This document shows, piece by piece, positions 9,904 to 19,794 of a stretch of 64,000 nt of DNA. The first letter of the stretch is position 1, and each line of letters opens with the position of its first letter. The notes under the pieces are model-generated. The model saw nothing but the letters and a program-made list of their open reading frames with translations. It made no database searches and had not been told where the DNA came from. The position numbers and the translations under genes are program-made. Source of the DNA: Terriglobia bacterium (GTDB taxonomy: Bacteria; Acidobacteriota; Terriglobia; Bryobacterales; Bryobacteraceae); the NCBI GenBank assembly GCA_020073345.1, contig JAIQFI010000002.1:245745-309744 (forward strand). Direction: 5' to 3'.

Positions 9904-10849
9904 CGCCACGGTTCTCGTTTTGTGCGGCGCGATCGGTGTGATCACCGTGGCGGCAACTCTCGCTTGGGGGCGCGGCTCTCTCATCCCGGAGCGCACAGGC
10001 GCGGCCGGTAGTTCCGTCAATGTCACCGAGGAATATGGGAAGCGGCTCATTACACAGACCACCGAATTGCTGGGTCCGGACGTCGCCGACCCCAAGATGC
10101 GGTTCACCGACAGCCGGCTGGCATGCGCTTCTTGCCACATCGGAGCCGGTGTCGAGCCAGGCAACCTGAGTCTGACCGCGGCCATGAGCCGCTACCCCAG
10201 GATCTCGCCCCGCAGTGGCGGAAACGAAACCATCCAGGACCGCATCAACGGCTGCATGACGCGCAGCATGAACGGTCGCGCGCTGGCCGAGAATAGCCCC
10301 GAGATGATCGCCATGGTTTCCTATCTGCGATTTCTGGGCGACCAGGACGCGGCTACCGGCGCCGCCCAACGCAAGGCGCACGAGTCACCGGCCTTCAAGA
10401 CCCCCAACCGCGCGGCCAATCTGGAAGCCGGCCAGCGCGTATTCGAGCAGCGCTGCGCGGCCTGCCACCAGAACGACGGCCAGGGACTGCCGGCTACAGG
10501 CAATCTCGTTTATGGTTACGTATTCCCGCCCTTGTGGGGACCCAACAGCTTCAACGACGGAGCGGGTCTGCATCGCGTCCTGACCGCTGCCCGATTCATC
10601 AAAGCCAAGATGCCTCTGGGCGCCGCGAATCTGGATGACGACCAGGCCTTTGACGTCGCGGCGTTCATCAACTCAAAGCCGCGCCCCGAGATGAGCGGGC
10701 TGGATCGGGACTATCCCGACAGGTCGAAGAAGCCCGTCGATACCAGCTATGGTCCCTATGCGGACTCGTTTTCGATCGAACAGCATCACTTCGGTCCGTT
10801 CCAGCCGATTGACGCCTATTACAAGAGTTTACAGAAAGCCTCCAAATGA
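9881..10849 (+). CDS. TsdA-like dihaem cytochrome c (thiosulfate dehydrogenase family)
   Basis: Exported dihaem cytochrome with an N-terminal signal or anchor. Heme sites are CASCH and CAACH. Between and after them are stretches typical of TsdA: DRINGCMTRSMNGRAL, whose Cys is a candidate for the unusual axial cysteine ligand of the active-site heme, FPPLWGPNSFNDGAGLH, and KAKMPLGAANLDDDQAFDVAAF. TsdA oxidises two thiosulfates to tetrathionate or runs in reverse. Placement behind the cbb3 genes suggests it feeds electrons to that oxidase. ATG 9881 follows an AAGGA; ATG 9869 and 9857 are in-frame alternatives that overlap the previous gene more. Confidence 0.82.
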   Translation: MSQSTRGSATVLVLCGAIGVITVAATLAWGRGSLIPERTGAAGSSVNVTEEYGKRLITQTTELLGPDVADPKMRFTDSRLACASCHIGAGVEPGNLSLTAAMSRYPRISPRSGGNETIQDRINGCMTRSMNGRALAENSPEMIAMVSYLRFLGDQDAATGAAQRKAHESPAFKTPNRAANLEAGQRVFEQRCAACHQNDGQGLPATGNLVYGYVFPPLWGPNSFNDGAGLHRVLTAARFIKAKMPLGAANLDDDQAFDVAAFINSKPRPEMSGLDRDYPDRSKKPVDTSYGPYADSFSIEQHHFGPFQPIDAYYKSLQKASK

Positions 10850-10897
10850 GAAAGGCGCCGCCAGGGGCGTGCCCGTGGAGAATTAGGTGACCAGCGC

Positions 10898-12073
10898 TCA
10901 CCTGGCGGTGACTGCGATGCCTTCCTTCAGATCGTTAGGCGGGTGCAGGATCACTGCCTCCCCTGGATTCAGGCCCCGGATGATCTCGGTCTCGAGTGCA
11001 TTCCGGTGTCCCACTTCCACCGTTCTTCGGCGAGCCCGACCGCCATCCACGACAAAGACGTTCCAGTTCTCCCCATCGCGGAAGAGCGCGCTGCCCGGGG
11101 CGATCAGCACGTCGGGAATCTCCCAGATCACGATACGTGCTTCCACGCGATAGCCGTCGCCTAAGCCCGCGGGCGGATCGAGGAAATCGGCGATCACATT
11201 CACGCGCTGTTCCTCGATGCCGAGTGCGGACACTTTCGTGAATCCGTACGGTTCTACCATGCGGACGCGCGCGCGTAACGCCTTCGGCCCTCCCCAGCCC
11301 TCGATGCTGACGGCTGCGCCCGGCTTAACTTTTACCGCATCCGTGGACAGCAGATCGATGACGATCTCGATCTTGCTGGGATTGCTTAGGCTCACCACCG
11401 GGGTTCCGGCAGTCACAACGTGCTCGCTCGGCTCCAGTATCCGCAGAATCCGCGAGGCCACGGGGGATCGCAACTCGACAATCCTGCCGCTCTTTTCGTG
11501 AGTCTCCTCGATCGAGATCAGACCAGCCCGTGCGCGGGCGATCTCGGCTTCGGCCGACTGAACTTTGAAACGCGCCCCGGCTACCTCTTTCGCGGCCCGC
11601 TTGTCCGCAGTCTGAGCTTGCTCCAGAGTCTGCCTCGACACCATATCCTGGCGTTGAAGATCCGTATACCGCACCACGTCCCGTTGCGTCTGCTCGTGAT
11701 CCGCTTCCGCGCGTTCCACATACTGGAGCGCTTCCTTCCTCAGCGCTTCCAGCGATTCGATTTCCGCCTTGGTTCGCGCCACTTCACGCGCATCGATCGG
11801 CAAAGGGCTAATGGTGGCGATAACGGTTTGAGGGCTGACCGCATCGCCTTCGTGCAGTTTAATCCGGGAAAGGCGGCCGGAGATGGGCGCAGCCAGCGTA
11901 AACCGGTCGTGCGCGCGAGTTTGTCCGTCTTCGTCGATGGTCACCTGCATGCGGCCGCGCGCCACCCGTCCGGTTTCGACCACCAGCGATTTTTGCCGAA
12001 GCGTCCACGCGACCAAGCCCACTAGCCCGAGGACGACGACCGATCCGAACAATCTTTTGATGATGCGTTTCAT
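10898..12073 (-). CDS. Efflux periplasmic adaptor (HlyD/RND fusion type)
   Basis: A 391-residue membrane fusion protein with an N-terminal anchor (RLFGSVVVLGLVGLVAWTL), a split lipoyl domain (ISGRLSRIKLHEGDAV early and the matching RSPVASRILRILEPSEHVVTAG later), a long alpha-helical hairpin of about 90 residues, and beta-barrel domains. It connects an inner-membrane ABC pump to the outer membrane. Its gene lies eight bases after the permease gene and completes a three-gene exporter operon. Confidence 0.9.
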   Translation of the reverse strand: MKRIIKRLFGSVVVLGLVGLVAWTLRQKSLVVETGRVARGRMQVTIDEDGQTRAHDRFTLAAPISGRLSRIKLHEGDAVSPQTVIATISPLPIDAREVARTKAEIESLEALRKEALQYVERAEADHEQTQRDVVRYTDLQRQDMVSRQTLEQAQTADKRAAKEVAGARFKVQSAEAEIARARAGLISIEETHEKSGRIVELRSPVASRILRILEPSEHVVTAGTPVVSLSNPSKIEIVIDLLSTDAVKVKPGAAVSIEGWGGPKALRARVRMVEPYGFTKVSALGIEEQRVNVIADFLDPPAGLGDGYRVEARIVIWEIPDVLIAPGSALFRDGENWNVFVVDGGRARRRTVEVGHRNALETEIIRGLNPGEAVILHPPNDLKEGIAVTAR

Positions 12074-12080
12074 GAAAGCC

Positions 12081-14453
12081 TCATTCCCTGGACTTGAGCA
12101 CCTCGGTTAAATCCATATGCGCGAGCCGTTGGATCACCACCAGACCCGATAGCAGGCCCGCGGCCACCACGATTCCGCCCGCGTACGTGTAGGAGACGGG
12201 TCCGATGACTAAGGGCAACCGGATCAGGTCGCGCGCCAGGGCGTGCGAAGTGAGGAAGGAAAGCGCATAGCCGAGGGCCAAGCCGAACGGAATCGCCAGC
12301 ACCAAAAGGAGCCCTTGCTCGCCCAGCAAGATCCGCCCGATTTCAGCCCGCGTGTAGCCCAGGACGCGCAGGCTGGCGAGTTCGTGGCCGCGCTCCGAGA
12401 GGGCGATCCGTAAGCCGTTGTAGACGATTCCAAAAGCGATCACACTCGCAAATCCCACCAGCATGGTGGTCGAGATCCAGATCGTATCGCCGTAGGACTT
12501 CCAGAAGCTGGCGAGCGCTACCTCTTTAACCGCCACCGCGCTGATCGAAGGCGTGCGCTTCAACAGGCTGTACAATCGCGCAGCTCGTCTGGGATCCACT
12601 TTGAGGTGCGCGCCGGATATGGTTCCCGCCTCGCGCATCATCCGGTGCAGCGCGCCCGCCCGCATGTACGTTCCCAGTCCGATCGGCTGGTCCACCCATC
12701 CGGCGACGGTTACCACGCGGACGGGTCGGGCGCCTTCCAGCACCTCGATCTGAATCTGACTGCCGGGCGGCGCGCCCAGGATTTCACCGAGCCGGCTGTT
12801 CAGCACGATCCCCTCACCCGGAACTTCAATCCGAGTGAGACTGCGGTCGAGCAGAGGGCGCAGCGTGTCCTCGGGAGTCGTGCCGAGAATGCTCGTTTTA
12901 CGCGACCGGTGGCCAAAGCGCAGCCGCGCCGGAACCTCGCGAAATGTTTCCACCTGAAGCACGCCAGGAAGCTGCGCCAATTCATAGCGGGCATGCTCCG
13001 GACGCGGCTCCTGAAACGCAATCGTGAGGTCTTCCCGCTGCATCACTCGAAATTGAAGGTCGACCAGATAGTTGACTGAATCAATTGTGTAGCGGCCCAC
13101 CACCAGGATCGAAACCGCCAGCGCGATGCCCAGCGCAGTCGCCAGAGCTTTCCAGGGACGGCGCGACAAATTGCGGACGATCATCCGCGTTGCCGGGGCA
13201 ATCCAGGTCATCAGTCCGCTGTGTTCCAGCACGCCTGCCCGGAACTGCTCCGGCGACTCCGGACGCATCGCTTCGGCGGGCGCGAGCGCCACGGCTCTTC
13301 GTGCCGCTGAAAGAGCGCCGATGCATGCGGCGCCGGCTCCCACAGCCACGGCGGACAGCAGCAGGTATGAATTAGGCTGTAGTCTCAGCACGGGAAAGTG
13401 GAAATAGCGCGCGTATACGCCGGTGAACAATGACCCAAGCCACAAGCCCCCGGCGATTCCCAGCACCGATCCCGGCAGCGCGGCCAGCAACCCGAACTTG
13501 AGGTAGTGTCCGGCAATATCAAGCCGCCCGTATCCGAAGGCCTTGAGTACGGCAATCTGGCTGCGTTCCGTGGCTACCAGGCGCGACATCACCACATGCA
13601 AAAGAAACGCGACAATCGCCAGGAATATCGTTGGCAGTATAAGTCCCATGGTGCGGAGTTCCGTCAACTCATCGGCGATGAACCGGTACGAGATCTGGTC
13701 GGAACGTCCGTAAGCTCCCAGCCCTCCGTAGGGCTCGAGTAAGTGATCCAGGCGCTCGATTACCTCTAGCTCGCTGGCGCCCTGCGAGAGCGTGAGCGCC
13801 AGGTCGTTGAACGACTCCTTCATGTCGAACGCGGCTTCCAGAGTTTCGCGGCTGATCCAGAGCACGCCAAACCGGCGATTGTCGGGAAAAATCTCGCCCG
13901 GCTTCACTTCATACAGGTACTCCGGCGATAACCCGATGCCGGCAACGCGGAGCCGCTCCCACTTGCCGTTCACTACCGCATCCACGCTGTCGCCGGTCTT
14001 CAGCTGGTTGGCTGCCGCGAAAGCTTCGCTGATCACGATTTCGTCGCGGCGGTCCGCTTCGATGTAGCGGCCTTGCCGTAGGAACAGGTCGTTCAAAAGA
14101 GGAACGCGGCGCGCCGGAATCGAGACCAGCCGGGCCGTGGCGGGCTCCTCCAGACCGGGCACATCGAGCGTGACATCGGTCACGATCCTGGTTTGAACCG
14201 CGGCCACGCCGGGAATTTCCGCGATCGACCGCGCCAGCGCCTCCGGCGCCCGTTTCACGTGGGCGAAGACATCCGCGAACCGGTACTCGGAGTAATACTC
14301 CGACCGGGCGAATAGCAGCGAGTCATAGGAAGCCCGCATGGTCACGTAGGTCGCGATACCGCAGGCCAGAACGGCCGTGATCGCGACCATTTGACCCGTC
14401 ATTCGGCTCAGGTCACGGAACAGTTTGTGATGGAGCGCCGTCATGGTTACCAA
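12081..14453 (-). CDS. ABC transporter permease with duplicated FtsX domain
   Basis: A 790-residue integral membrane protein with two FtsX-type repeats. An N-terminal helix ([22 protein letters not shown]) is followed by a large periplasmic domain, three helices around 265-400 ([60 protein letters not shown]), a second copy beginning about 430, and three terminal helices. This is the permease of MacB/LolCDE-like mechanotransmission exporters rather than a nutrient importer. It overlaps the ATPase gene upstream by seven bases. Confidence 0.9.
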   Translation of the reverse strand: MVTMTALHHKLFRDLSRMTGQMVAITAVLACGIATYVTMRASYDSLLFARSEYYSEYRFADVFAHVKRAPEALARSIAEIPGVAAVQTRIVTDVTLDVPGLEEPATARLVSIPARRVPLLNDLFLRQGRYIEADRRDEIVISEAFAAANQLKTGDSVDAVVNGKWERLRVAGIGLSPEYLYEVKPGEIFPDNRRFGVLWISRETLEAAFDMKESFNDLALTLSQGASELEVIERLDHLLEPYGGLGAYGRSDQISYRFIADELTELRTMGLILPTIFLAIVAFLLHVVMSRLVATERSQIAVLKAFGYGRLDIAGHYLKFGLLAALPGSVLGIAGGLWLGSLFTGVYARYFHFPVLRLQPNSYLLLSAVAVGAGAACIGALSAARRAVALAPAEAMRPESPEQFRAGVLEHSGLMTWIAPATRMIVRNLSRRPWKALATALGIALAVSILVVGRYTIDSVNYLVDLQFRVMQREDLTIAFQEPRPEHARYELAQLPGVLQVETFREVPARLRFGHRSRKTSILGTTPEDTLRPLLDRSLTRIEVPGEGIVLNSRLGEILGAPPGSQIQIEVLEGARPVRVVTVAGWVDQPIGLGTYMRAGALHRMMREAGTISGAHLKVDPRRAARLYSLLKRTPSISAVAVKEVALASFWKSYGDTIWISTTMLVGFASVIAFGIVYNGLRIALSERGHELASLRVLGYTRAEIGRILLGEQGLLLVLAIPFGLALGYALSFLTSHALARDLIRLPLVIGPVSYTYAGGIVVAAGLLSGLVVIQRLAHMDLTEVLKSRE

Positions 14454-15229
14454 CTCAGCTCCGATGGGGAAATTCTCCGTTCATTGCGGGTGATCTCCAC
14501 GATCCGCCCGCTGCCCACGCGAATGACGCGGCCGGCCATTCCCGCAATTGCGGCGTTGTGGGTGATCACCACCGCGATGGTGCCCAGTTCCCTGTTGATC
14601 CGCTCAAGCACCTCCAGCACCAGCTTCCCCGTCGGATAATCCAAAGCCCCCGTGGGCTCGTCGCACAACAGGATGTCGGGCCGCTTCGCCACGGCCCGCG
14701 CGATCGCCACCCTCTGTTGCTCGCCGCCCGACAGTTGCGAAGGAAAGTGGTGCAGGCGCTCCCCCAAGTCCACCATCCGCAGCGCTTCTGCCGGATCCAT
14801 CGGGTGATCCGCGATTTCGGTGACCAGCGCGACATTTTCCAAAGCCGTCAAGCTCGGGATCAGGTTGTAGAACTGGAAGACGAACCCCACATGCTCACGG
14901 CGGAAGCGCGTAAGAGCGGCGTCTCCGGCGCCCGTCAGCTGGTGATCAAGATAATGGACCTCTCCCGCGGTGGGCACGTCCAGTCCGCCCAGAATATTGA
15001 GCAGTGTCGACTTCCCGCTCCCCGACGGCCCCAGCACGACTACGAATTCCCCGGCATAGAGATCCAGATCGACGCCGCGAAGCGCGTGCACCTCCACGTC
15101 GCCCATCCGGTAGATTTTCGTGACGCCGTGGATGTGGAAAACCGGCTCTTTACCAGCCAGATCGGCGCTAGGCGGCAACTCGGTTGACGGTATCACGACT
15201 TGGAAAGTGCACTTAGGATGCCTTTCCAC
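14447..15229 (-). CDS. ABC transporter ATPase (MacB/LolD type)
   Basis: A 260-residue nucleotide-binding protein, first gene of the exporter operon. It shows Walker [17 protein letters not shown], the Q-loop [18 protein letters not shown], the signature [15 protein letters not shown], Walker [13 protein letters not shown] and the switch His in VITHN. The pattern GALDYPTGK and the FtsX-like partner place it in the MacB/LolD subfamily, which exports lipids, peptides or drugs. The first 30 residues before [14 protein letters not shown] are not conserved, so an internal start is possible. Confidence 0.92.
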   Translation of the reverse strand: MERHPKCTFQVVIPSTELPPSADLAGKEPVFHIHGVTKIYRMGDVEVHALRGVDLDLYAGEFVVVLGPSGSGKSTLLNILGGLDVPTAGEVHYLDHQLTGAGDAALTRFRREHVGFVFQFYNLIPSLTALENVALVTEIADHPMDPAEALRMVDLGERLHHFPSQLSGGEQQRVAIARAVAKRPDILLCDEPTGALDYPTGKLVLEVLERINRELGTIAVVITHNAAIAGMAGRVIRVGSGRIVEITRNERRISPSELSW

Positions 15230-15330
15230 ATTGGTTTAGCAAGGGGTTTGAGGCTCCCGCACTGTGCCACTGCGCAAAAGGACGCAGGTGGTGGGTCGCC
15301 AGGCCCAGGGCGCGCCCGTCGAAAAGTAAG

Positions 15331-16635
15331 TTACGCGCGGGCGCTCCGGTCCAAGGGCGTCACGGGATCGAGAAACAGCCAGCAGAAAAAACCGATGGCG
15401 TAAACCGCGGCCGCCGTGTATAAGGCCGCTGACCAACCCTGTTTTCCGCCTTGCGCGACGAATCCGACCACCGCGGGAGCGACCACTCCGCCCAACTGTC
15501 CGATGGTGTTCATCGCTCCGGAGACAGCGCCCACGTGCCGGCCGCCCAGGTCCATGGCAGTGGTCCAGGACGCCGGAACACTGAGCTCGACTGAGAAACT
15601 CGAGAAGCTCATTAACGCGATGGCGGCCATGACGGAATCGGCCCGGATCGCCAGGACCATCAGGATCGCCGCGCCCGCGTAGGAAACATAACAGACCATC
15701 TTTCGGGCCCGCCTCATGTCGAAACGGCGAATCAGAGCGGAAGTGGCCCAGCCCCCGGCAAGACTACCCAGAGCGGCCATCAATAGCGGGAAGCCGGACA
15801 ACACGGCGCTTCGCGTCACATCCACGCCGCGAGCTTCCTGCAGATAGGTCGGAAGCCATGTGATGTAGAAGTAGAAGCCGTAAAAATGGCAAAACCATTG
15901 CACGCAGAGCATCCACAGACTTCGGGAAACAATATAGTCGCGCCAGGGCGCGCCTCCGTGACCATGACCCTGGTCCGCGACCGGGATCATGGCCAGTTCC
16001 ATGGCATTAACCGAGGCGTGTTGCGACGGCGCATCGCGAAACCACCAGTAGAAAGCGCCCGCCCACGCAAATCCCACTAGCCCGAGCGCAAGAAACACGT
16101 TCTTCCACGACATGAAGGCATAGAGAAAAACCACCAACGAAGGCGCGACCGCGGCGCCCAGGCGCGCACTCGCCGCTTTCAAGCCTTCCGCAACCGGACG
16201 CTCGCGTACCGGGAGCCAGGTCCTGAACAAACGCGCGAGGCCCGGGTAGCATCCGGCTTCCGCGGCGCCAAAGAGCAAGCGCGTGGTCCACATCGAAATG
16301 AAGTTCCATGCCCATCCGGTAGCGATCGTAAACACAGACCACGCGACGACGATTTGCGTCAGGACCTTCCGCGGACCCTTCCAATCGCCATACATCCCGG
16401 CGGGAATCTCAAGCAGCGCGTAGGCCAAGCCGAATGCCGAGAAGATGTAACCCATCTCGACGGCGGTCAGTCCCAGATCGCGTCTGATCAGCGGTGCGGC
16501 TTGTCCAATGGCGGCGCGATCCAGGAACGTGATGAAAGACAGCGTCATGCCGTAGGCGATCACGACGTAACGGGTTCTGGTCGGCGCGGCTAGGGAAGCG
16601 TCCGTTGTAACCGCCGCTGATGTTTTTGTCGCCAT
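15331..16635 (-). CDS. MFS transporter, anion:cation symporter (ACS) family
   Basis: A 434-residue twelve-helix transporter. The ACS-family features are SFITFLDRAAIGQAAPLIRRDLGL near the N-terminus, GYIFSAFGLAYALLEIPAGMYGDWKGPRKVL (loop 2-3 motif) and LLFGAAEAGCYPGLARLFRTWLPVRERPVAEGL. This family imports organic acids such as hexuronates, galactonate, tartrate or phthalate. Substrate not determined. The gene stands alone; the 100 bases after it hold no gene. Confidence 0.88.
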   Translation of the reverse strand: MATKTSAAVTTDASLAAPTRTRYVVIAYGMTLSFITFLDRAAIGQAAPLIRRDLGLTAVEMGYIFSAFGLAYALLEIPAGMYGDWKGPRKVLTQIVVAWSVFTIATGWAWNFISMWTTRLLFGAAEAGCYPGLARLFRTWLPVRERPVAEGLKAASARLGAAVAPSLVVFLYAFMSWKNVFLALGLVGFAWAGAFYWWFRDAPSQHASVNAMELAMIPVADQGHGHGGAPWRDYIVSRSLWMLCVQWFCHFYGFYFYITWLPTYLQEARGVDVTRSAVLSGFPLLMAALGSLAGGWATSALIRRFDMRRARKMVCYVSYAGAAILMVLAIRADSVMAAIALMSFSSFSVELSVPASWTTAMDLGGRHVGAVSGAMNTIGQLGGVVAPAVVGFVAQGGKQGWSAALYTAAAVYAIGFFCWLFLDPVTPLDRSARA

Positions 16636-16731
16636 CCGAGCAGGTACATAGTATCAACATTCCGCCGCCGGCTTCTCAAGCATTGGGCGCCGCTCTTTGT
16701 GTTTTTGGCCGCACTCTTATACACTTCGCTC

Positions 16732-16839
16732 ATGCCGATCTACGAATACGAATGCAGGCAATGCGGGCATCGTTTTGAGTACCTGGTCCTGGCGTCATCA
16801 CCTGCCGCGGAATGCCCTGCTTGGGGAAGCAGGACCTAA
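16732..16839 (+). pseudogene. Broken FmdB-type zinc-ribbon gene
   Basis: The frame begins MPIYEYECRQCGHRFEYLV, the signature start of FmdB-family regulatory zinc-ribbon proteins, but ends after 35 residues (family about 70-110). The second half of the ribbon reads CPAWGS where CPxCG is expected, so the fourth zinc ligand is Trp. Reading on in another frame gives short family-like residues (QDLTPGRV), suggesting a frameshift. Between this and 17017 no intact gene is seen. Confidence 0.6.
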
Positions 16840-17017
16840 CGCCTGGAAGAGTGACTTTCGTAAAGACTTACGCCAGGAAGTGGACGATGAGGATTGTTTT
16901 GCGGTTCAGTGGCCTGTCCATTCTTGACCGTTGCCTCTTCTCGGGACAGCAGCGGGAAGTCTCGCGGTCAAGGACCCGTCAAAGACGATAAGGCTCAGAA
17001 GTAGCCGTCGCGGCTTC

Positions 17018-19687
17018 TTACGCGGTCCGGCGCATATCGCTCGACGTGCCGCCGGCTGCCGGGATGTAGCATTTGAGCGTGTAATCCATCACCATGCGGT
17101 TCGCGTTGAAACGCCAGCCGAGCGTGCGAATGGTGCGTTTCATGCGTTTGATCCAGTTGCGCGGCAGGCCGTCGCGGTCGCGCTGGTAGTACAGCGGAAT
17201 CACCTGCTCGCGAAGCACACGATACAGATCCTCGCCGTCACGCGTATCGTGGACGTTCATGCTGGAGTGCGTCCGTCCCGTTCCGATGGCGAATCCGTTG
17301 AGGCTGTCGTAAGCCTCCGCCCACCATCCGTCCAGGACCGAGAGATTCAGACCGCCGTTGAGCACCACTTTCTGGCCACTGGTGCCCGACGCCTCCAGAG
17401 GGCGTCGTGGATTATTCAGCCACACGTCAACTCCTTGCACGAAGAACCGCCCGACGTTGATGTCATAGTCTTCGACGAAGACGAAGCGTTCTCCCACGAT
17501 CGGATCGCGCGTTAATTCCGCAATTTGCTGGAGGACTCTCTTCCCTGGGTCATCCTTGGGATGCGCCTTACCGGCAAAGACGAACTGCACCGGACGGTTG
17601 GGGTCATTCACCATGGACGCCAGCCTTTCCATGTCCGCCAGGATCAGGTTGGCTCTTTTGTAAGTGGCGAAGCGGCGCGCGAAACCGATGGTCAGCACAT
17701 CGGGGCTCAGGATCCTGCTGAGCCTGCGGCGTAGTTCCGGGGATTCCCCTCTGCGCTCGGCTTGTTCCACCGCGCGGCGCCGCACGAATTCCAGCAGCCG
17801 CGCTTTTAAGCTGAGGTGCGTTTCCCAGAGCTCGCCGTCGTCGACATTCTCGATACTTTCCCAAATGCGTGCTTCACCGTTATGCTCGTGCCAGCCCGTG
17901 CCGAGATGGCGGTCGTAGAGGCGGAACATTTGCGGCGCGAGCCAGGTGGGCACGTGCACGCCATTGGTGATGTGCCCGATCGGGACCGTGTCCTCGGTCT
18001 GGCCGGGGAACAGCCCGGTCCACATCGCGCGCGAGACTTCTCCGTGCAGCGCCGAGACCGCGTTTGAGCGCCGCGCGAGTCTCAAGCCGAGCACTGTCAT
18101 GCAGAATTGCTCATCGGGATTGCTGGGATTCTCCCGCCCTAGTCCCATCAGGCTGTCATGCGATAGCCCCAGTGCATCGCGCAGGGGGCCGAGATGTTCT
18201 TCGATCAGGCCACCGTCAAACCGGTCATGTCCGGCAGGCACGGGAGTGTGCGTGGTGAAGGCCACTTCGCGTGATACCCGCGGTACAGCCTGATGGAAGC
18301 CGACACCTTCTTCTTCCATCCGGCTCCGGATGGCTTCTAGCACCGCGAACCCGCTATGCCCTTCATTGAGGTGCAGGACGCTCGGAGTGATCCCCATGGC
18401 TTTTAAGGCGCGAAAACCTCCCACGCCCAGCAGCAACTCCTGGCGAATCCGGACCCGGCCATCGCCGCCATAAAGCCGCGACGTGAGTTCGCGATCTTCC
18501 GGTGCGTTTCCCTCGACGTTCGAATCCAGAAGGAGTAAATCGCAGCGCCCCACTTTCAGCCGCCAGACTTTCGCCCGGATCGATCCGCCGCGCGTCTCGA
18601 TCTGCACATTCACCGGCTGGCCGTTGGTTCCGATCGCCAGTTCCATGGGCAACTGGTTGAGGTCGGTTTGAAGATACTCTTCCTGCTGCCAGCGATTCTT
18701 GTCCAGGTGCTGGCGGAAATAGCCTTGGCCGTAAAACAAGCCAATCCCGATGAGCGGGATGTCCAGGTCCGAGGCGCTCTTGATATGGTCGCCGGCGAGC
18801 ACGCCCAGACCGCCGGAATATACCGGAAGCGATTCATGGATTCCAAACTCGGCGGAAAAGTACGCCACCGGATGCGGTCGCAGGACGCCCGCGTGCGTCG
18901 CACCCCAGGTGCGGTCCGCCTGCAAGTATTCCTGCTGGCGGCGATACGCGTAGTTGATCCGGCCATGCAACACCAGCTCGCTCGCCCGGCGTTCGAGCGT
19001 CGCGAGCGGGATCTCGTTCAGTAATGCGACGGGATTGTGATTCAGCTGCCGCCAGCGCACCGGGTCCAGGTCGCGAAACAGGCTGGTTGATTCGTGGTCC
19101 CAGCTCCACCACAGATTGCGGGCCAGAGACCACAGCCGCTCTTGCGCGGGAGCGATGAACCGATCGAGTGTGCGTGCTTCGCTAACCACAGGCGCGACCT
19201 GTGCGGCCGCGTCCACCAACATACGAATTTCGTCCTCGCGGAACAAGCGTGGCTCCATGGTCTGGACCACCAGAACGCCCTGGAGAACTCCTTGATCGAT
19301 GAGTGGGACCCCTAAAAAGGACTGATACGCGTCCTCTCCGGCTTCACGAAAGTATTTAAAACGTGGATGATGTTTAACCTGTTCCACCGCGAGCGGGCGA
19401 ACCTGCTCGGCCACCAGTCCGGCCAGACCTTCCTGGGTCGCCATGCGCAGAGTGCCGATGCATTCCGGGCGCAGTCCCAGGGTCGCCGCCAGCACCAGGT
19501 TGGCCCGGTCGGGCTCGAGCAGATAGGCCGAGCACACATCGGTCTGAAACCGCCGGGCAATCAGCGCCACCACGTTCATCAGCGTTTCCGCGGGTTTTCC
19601 GCCCTCCTGTGCGAGGTTGCTGATCTCCTCCAGGGTTAAAACATAATTTGCTTCGCGCGCGATTGCCGGGTGTGCCATGTCTTGCAT
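17018..19687 (-). CDS. glgP: Alpha-glucan phosphorylase with N-terminal GAF domain
   Basis: Glycogen/maltodextrin phosphorylase releasing glucose-1-phosphate, 889 residues. The C-terminal 690 residues are the DUF3417-type alpha-glucan phosphorylase: LARNLWWSWDHESTSLFRDLDP, YFSAEFGIHESLPVYSGGLG, LHLNEGHSGFA, FVEDYDINVGRFF and the PLP-lysine segment EASGTSGQKVVLNGGLNLS. Residues about 12-185 are a GAF domain (LEEISNLAQEGGKPAETLMNVVALIARRF ... SFLGVPLIDQGVLQGVLVVQT) resembling that of PtsP, the nitrogen-PTS enzyme I. The fusion suggests the enzyme is controlled by a small ligand. An adjacent PPi-type PEPCK and a distant GH13 gene also concern carbon storage. Confidence 0.93.
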   Translation of the reverse strand: MQDMAHPAIAREANYVLTLEEISNLAQEGGKPAETLMNVVALIARRFQTDVCSAYLLEPDRANLVLAATLGLRPECIGTLRMATQEGLAGLVAEQVRPLAVEQVKHHPRFKYFREAGEDAYQSFLGVPLIDQGVLQGVLVVQTMEPRLFREDEIRMLVDAAAQVAPVVSEARTLDRFIAPAQERLWSLARNLWWSWDHESTSLFRDLDPVRWRQLNHNPVALLNEIPLATLERRASELVLHGRINYAYRRQQEYLQADRTWGATHAGVLRPHPVAYFSAEFGIHESLPVYSGGLGVLAGDHIKSASDLDIPLIGIGLFYGQGYFRQHLDKNRWQQEEYLQTDLNQLPMELAIGTNGQPVNVQIETRGGSIRAKVWRLKVGRCDLLLLDSNVEGNAPEDRELTSRLYGGDGRVRIRQELLLGVGGFRALKAMGITPSVLHLNEGHSGFAVLEAIRSRMEEEGVGFHQAVPRVSREVAFTTHTPVPAGHDRFDGGLIEEHLGPLRDALGLSHDSLMGLGRENPSNPDEQFCMTVLGLRLARRSNAVSALHGEVSRAMWTGLFPGQTEDTVPIGHITNGVHVPTWLAPQMFRLYDRHLGTGWHEHNGEARIWESIENVDDGELWETHLSLKARLLEFVRRRAVEQAERRGESPELRRRLSRILSPDVLTIGFARRFATYKRANLILADMERLASMVNDPNRPVQFVFAGKAHPKDDPGKRVLQQIAELTRDPIVGERFVFVEDYDINVGRFFVQGVDVWLNNPRRPLEASGTSGQKVVLNGGLNLSVLDGWWAEAYDSLNGFAIGTGRTHSSMNVHDTRDGEDLYRVLREQVIPLYYQRDRDGLPRNWIKRMKRTIRTLGWRFNANRMVMDYTLKCYIPAAGGTSSDMRRTA

Positions 19688-19794
19688 TCCTCGTCGTCCT
19701 TCGGTCTTGTGTTCCTTCTCCGCGCCGGGACCACAGAAACGACGGGGTTAGGCGCGACGGAGCGACTTGCGACGGTCCTGGCTGTTCCTACAGT

